16,432 nucleotides of DNA from Oscillospiraceae bacterium (lineage in GTDB: Bacteria; Bacillota; Clostridia; Oscillospirales; Oscillospiraceae), in contig CACZSJ010000054.1 in assembly GCA_902783825.1 (NCBI GenBank), forward strand, positions 1-16,432, in the 5' to 3' direction. Shown here piece by piece: positions 13,973 to 16,432 of this stretch. The notes below the pieces were generated by a model. It was given only the letters and a program-made list of their open reading frames with translations, ran no database searches and was not told the DNA's origin. How positions within the stretch are numbered: position 1 is the first letter of the stretch; each line of letters begins with the position of its first letter. A program made the translations under genes and the position numbers.

Positions 13973-15270
13973 GCAACATATGCTCCTGTAAAATAGAAGC
14001 GGATGATGTCCTGATAGTCATAGCCATACACTTGGGCCATGGCACGCGCCCCCCACTGACTCATACCGCAATTGTGGCCCCAGCCGCTTCCCTGGAACCA
14101 AAAGTAATCTCCGGCTCTTTGCACTGTATATCGACAGTTATTCAGATGCAGGTAGGTATAGGCTTCCTTGCCGGTAATTCGCAAATGCTGCCCAAGGACG
14201 TCGTACAGATTCACCGCAATCACATTACCAAGGGCAGAATACTCCGGCTCCACGCGCAGCACTTCTGCCAGCTCATATCCCCTTCCGCGCAGCAGCCAGG
14301 AGATATTCTCCCCTGTCAGCCACTCTTCCCATTCACTAAAGCTGTAATCGACTGCACGCTCAAAGGGATCGACTTTTCCCAGCAGATAAGGTCTATCCCA
14401 TCCGAATACATTTTTCCCATCCTCTGACGCACCGCCATCGGAGGCGAAATAGTAGATATCACAGATCTCTCCCTGATACCGGACATATTGCCCTTCCGTA
14501 TCCATCACAGCTTGATCCGTTGTCGCATCCGCGCCCAACAGCCCCCGATATACCTGGGATTCCGTGTCATCGGTCAGATCAAAGCCATATTCTTCATAGA
14601 GATTCTGGTTATACACCACATAGGTCCGGGCGCACACCGCCTGCGCCCGCAGGGCTTCGCGCGGCCAATCCGGACTCATTTCATATGGCACAACACCTCG
14701 GACATAATCCTCCAGCTCCAAGCAATTGATCACACGAATTAGGTAGCCGTGGTCAAGGACACATTCAAAGCCTCCTCGGTATGCTTCTCCCAGAAACCAG
14801 CAGCCATCACGGTTGTCGCCCAGGGGCAGAATTGCCAGAGAATCCGTTTGCCGTGAAGCCCGATAAACTATTTCCTGATCAATAGCGCTTACCACACTAA
14901 GCTGCACATGCTTCCCATTGGCCAGAAAAGCAACCTGGATGCTGTGCGCGTCCGTACGTGTCTGTTCCTGGAACACACGCTCCGCATCATAGCTCCCAAT
15001 GGCAAAGCCTTGTCCATTGCGATTTGTAAACCTTGCCTCATCCACAGCGCCCTCGCCATAGCACAGACCGATGCGCACTTGCTTCACGCTGCTGGGTTCG
15101 TTGCGAAACTGTCCTCCGTCCACATAGGTCGCCCTGTCAATCTCCGTACTCTCCACAGCGACGTTTCCCCGCATTGGCGCGTGGGCAAAAGCCTGCGTAC
15201 CAGGCGTCGCGAAGAACACAAGCATTAGGATTAACAATATGATTCTGATCAAAAATGGCTTTCCGTTCAT
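13969..15270 (-). CDS. spoIID: SpoIID/LytB-domain protein (stage II sporulation protein D-like lytic transglycosylase)
   Basis: A secreted or membrane-anchored protein of 433 residues. Residues 7-25 are hydrophobic, ending in AFA-H, which looks like a signal peptide or anchor. The SpoIID core starts near 178 (IRVINCLELEDYVRGVVPYEM); E197 matches the catalytic glutamate of B. subtilis SpoIID. EALRAQAVCARTYVVY, SDGGASE, YLLGKVDPFE and the C-terminal GWGHNCGMSQWGARAMA follow. SpoIID cleaves glycan strands during engulfment. The ~150 residues before the core are more variable. The start ATG 15270 has GGGGA 5 nt ahead; upstream TTG 15288 and ATG 15282 lack sites. The gene heads the unit with queA and tgt, under a sigma-A type promoter. 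A non-sporulation SpoIID/LytB paralogue is possible. Confidence 0.82.
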   Translation of the reverse strand: MNGKPFLIRIILLILMLVFFATPGTQAFAHAPMRGNVAVESTEIDRATYVDGGQFRNEPSSVKQVRIGLCYGEGAVDEARFTNRNGQGFAIGSYDAERVFQEQTRTDAHSIQVAFLANGKHVQLSVVSAIDQEIVYRASRQTDSLAILPLGDNRDGCWFLGEAYRGGFECVLDHGYLIRVINCLELEDYVRGVVPYEMSPDWPREALRAQAVCARTYVVYNQNLYEEYGFDLTDDTESQVYRGLLGADATTDQAVMDTEGQYVRYQGEICDIYYFASDGGASEDGKNVFGWDRPYLLGKVDPFERAVDYSFSEWEEWLTGENISWLLRGRGYELAEVLRVEPEYSALGNVIAVNLYDVLGQHLRITGKEAYTYLHLNNCRYTVQRAGDYFWFQGSGWGHNCGMSQWGARAMAQVYGYDYQDIIRFYFTGAYVA

Positions 15271-15300
15271 ACAATTCCCCATGCACAATAGCTGTTTGGT

Positions 15301-15329
15301 ATTGTAGCAGATGTATCTGTTTTTTTCAA
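15301..15329 (-). promoter_or_regulatory. Sigma-A type promoter for spoIID-queA-tgt
   Basis: Minus strand: TTGAAA (15329-15324), 17 nt, TACAAT (15306-15301), about 31 nt ahead of the spoIID ATG. The spacing and both hexamers are near consensus. A sigma-E-like -10 (GCTACAAT) overlaps but has no matching -35. Confidence 0.7.
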
Positions 15330-15351
15330 TGGCGACTCATATCCAATGGCG
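15327..15351. repeat. Pair of 8-bp direct repeats in the spoIID/dapA divergent region
   Basis: CAATGGCG occurs at 15327-15334 and again at 15344-15351, 17 bp apart start to start. The first copy overlaps the -35 of the spoIID promoter; the second lies about 49 bp ahead of dapA. Chance is possible in a single pair of 8-mers, so an operator role is only a suggestion. No convincing -35/-10 pair for dapA was found; TAGAAT at 15355-15360 is a possible -10. Confidence 0.35.
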
Positions 15352-15399
15352 TTTTAGAATACACTGTCACGCGGTATTTCGCAGTGAAGGAGGCATTTT

Positions 15400-16290
15400 A
15401 TGGTCAAAGTACCGGTATTCAAAGGATCCTGTACGGCCTTGGTCACTCCGTTTAACGAAAACGGCATCGATTACGAGCGATTCGGCAGCAATATTGAATT
15501 TCAGTATGAAAATGGAACGACTGCCCTGGTGGTGTGCGGCACCACCGGCGAAAACGCGACGCTCCAGCAAAATGAGCGGGAAGAATTGGTGCGCTACACG
15601 GTCAATCGCGTGAACGGTCGCATGAAGGTGATTGTCGGCATCGGCAGCAATTGCACAGCCGCAGCCTTGCGCAATGCGGAGAATGCCAAGGCCTGCCATG
15701 CTGACGGGGTTCTGATGGTCACCCCCTATTACAACAAAAGCACACAGAGCGGCCTAATCAAGCATTTCACATATGTGGCAGATCGGGTGGATATCCCCAT
15801 GATTCTCTACAACGTCCCAAGCCGCACTGGAATCGGAATCACCGCCGAAACCTATCAGGAGCTTTCCCGCCATCCTAACATCAATGGCGTGAAAGAGGCC
15901 TCTGGAGATTTCAGTCTGGTGGCGACAACCAGAAGCCTTTGTGGTAACGATCTACACCTGTGGAGCGGAAACGACGACAATACCATCCCTATGATGTCTC
16001 TGGGCGCCTTAGGAGTTATCTCCGTCGCCAGCAACATTTTGCCAGGTGTGCTGAGCAAGCTCTGTTCGCTCTGCCTGGAAAACGATTACCAGGAGGCAAC
16101 GGAGCTGTATCGAAGATACGCCGCCCTGTTTACTGCCCTGTTCATCGAGACAAACCCCATCCCGGTCAAAGCTGCCATGAAGCTTATGAGCATGGATTCG
16201 GGTATCCTGCGCCTGCCGCTGACAGATATCTCTGACGATCACCTGCACAAACTGAAAAGTGTAATGCAGGAGAGCGGATGCGCAGTATAA
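15400..16290 (+). CDS. dapA: 4-hydroxy-tetrahydrodipicolinate synthase
   Basis: A 296-residue (beta/alpha)8 enzyme condensing pyruvate with aspartate semialdehyde, the first step towards diaminopimelate, lysine and, in spore formers, dipicolinate. Catalytic residues are present: T48-T49 in CGTTGENATL, Y111 in PYYNKS, Y137 in LYNVPSRTG, R142, and the Schiff-base lysine K165 in NGVKEASGD. A small difference is PYYNKS where most relatives have PYYNKP. The start ATG 15400 has AAGGAGG 6 nt upstream. It is transcribed away from spoIID and seems to be a single-gene unit ending at the terminator at 16299-16331. No lysine riboswitch fits in the short leader. Confidence 0.97.
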   Translation: MVKVPVFKGSCTALVTPFNENGIDYERFGSNIEFQYENGTTALVVCGTTGENATLQQNEREELVRYTVNRVNGRMKVIVGIGSNCTAAALRNAENAKACHADGVLMVTPYYNKSTQSGLIKHFTYVADRVDIPMILYNVPSRTGIGITAETYQELSRHPNINGVKEASGDFSLVATTRSLCGNDLHLWSGNDDNTIPMMSLGALGVISVASNILPGVLSKLCSLCLENDYQEATELYRRYAALFTALFIETNPIPVKAAMKLMSMDSGILRLPLTDISDDHLHKLKSVMQESGCAV

Positions 16291-16298
16291 AATGAAGG

Positions 16299-16331
16299 AA
16301 ATCAAGCTGCCGTTTTACAGCAGCTTGATTT
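16299..16331. terminator. Terminator after dapA, overlapping the end of the convergent gene
   Basis: A 12-bp perfect inverted repeat (AAATCAAGCTGC at 16299-16310, GCAGCTTGATTT at 16320-16331) with a 9-nt loop. On the plus strand the stem is followed by TTATG, and the T-rich 3' arm ATTTTT serves as the U-tract. On the minus strand the second arm is read as TGATTTCCTTC, also usable. The 3' arm encodes the last codons of the minus-strand gene at 16315-16432. Confidence 0.8.
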
Positions 16332-16432
16332 TTATGAGCTCAACGCCCCCCTGTGGTATGCCATCTGGAATACACAAGGAAAAGTGAAAGCCCTCACGAT
16401 AGGTATGCCAGAGCTTTTCCCTCTTCCATTCC
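16315..16432 (-). CDS. C-terminal end of an unidentified protein (start outside window)
   Basis: On the minus strand one frame is open from the window edge to TAA at 16317-16315. It gives about 38 residues: a start like EWKREKLWHTYREG, then FHFSLCIPDG, then IPQGGVELIKIKLL. Codon use looks like that of the neighbouring genes (G-rich first position). A second minus-strand frame is also open over most of the stretch, so the call is not certain. I do not recognise a family from this fragment. It converges on dapA. Confidence 0.5.
   Translation of the reverse strand, partial: EWKREKLWHTYREGFHFSLCIPDGIPQGGVELIKIKLL

Noticed and set aside
15271..15399. A preQ1 or lysine riboswitch ahead of spoIID-queA-tgt or dapA
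   Set aside because: Leaders are about 25-40 nt and show no aptamer-like pairing; too short for either class.
1..16432. CRISPR arrays, tRNA or rRNA genes, insertion sequences, toxin-antitoxin pairs, phage or defence genes
   Set aside because: I looked on both strands and saw no repeat-spacer series, no cloverleaf or rRNA-like stretch, no transposase and no such gene pairs.

Overview
The window reads as a vegetative-chromosome segment from an endospore-forming member of the Clostridia (low-to-mid GC Firmicutes, perhaps the Oscillospiraceae/Ruminococcaceae side). The main support is a full-length SpoIVA, a SpoIID-type protein, a CwlD-like amidase and a SigH-like sigma factor, with strong AGGAGG-type ribosome binding sites and near-consensus sigma-A promoters. 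Nothing in it looks like a phage, plasmid, transposon, CRISPR array or defence island. The species is not identifiable from what I can see.

Layout, left to right. At the left edge is the C-terminal end of a tyrosine recombinase (+ strand, 1-363), separated from radA by a bidirectional terminator. Almost everything from 471 to 15270 is on the minus strand, so transcription runs right to left: spoIID-queA-tgt (promoter at 15301-15329), yajC (own promoter, strong terminator), a TIGR04086/YrzE-type membrane protein, an unidentified five-segment membrane protein plus xerD (promoter 10734-10762, terminator 9233-9259), ruvC-ruvA-ruvB (promoter 9192-9220), sigH-zinc ribbon-DUF1858 protein-trmK-nif3-like (promoter 6947-6974, terminator-like hairpin at 4139-4187), spoIVA, then cwlD-radA (promoter 2614-2642, terminator 371-403). 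On the right, dapA (+) is divergent from spoIID, and a terminator separates it from the tail of an unidentified minus-strand gene at the window edge.

The genes fall into four jobs. DNA recombination and repair: RuvABC Holliday-junction processing, XerD chromosome-dimer resolution and RadA. Translation quality: QueA and Tgt make queuosine in tRNA wobble positions, and TrmK methylates tRNA A22. Sporulation: SigH, SpoIVA, SpoIID and CwlD-like. Basic metabolism and export: DapA (lysine, diaminopimelate and dipicolinate precursor) and YajC (Sec accessory).

I corrected several starts from ribosome binding site position and family length (spoIVA, trmK, ruvA, ruvC, xerD, sigH, DUF1858 protein, spoIID, TIGR04086 protein). 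I found no evidence of a previously undescribed system. The most useful second looks are the control region of spoIVA, the altered catalytic-lysine loop in XerD, the sigma factor sitting where sigA usually sits, and the unnamed membrane protein ahead of xerD.
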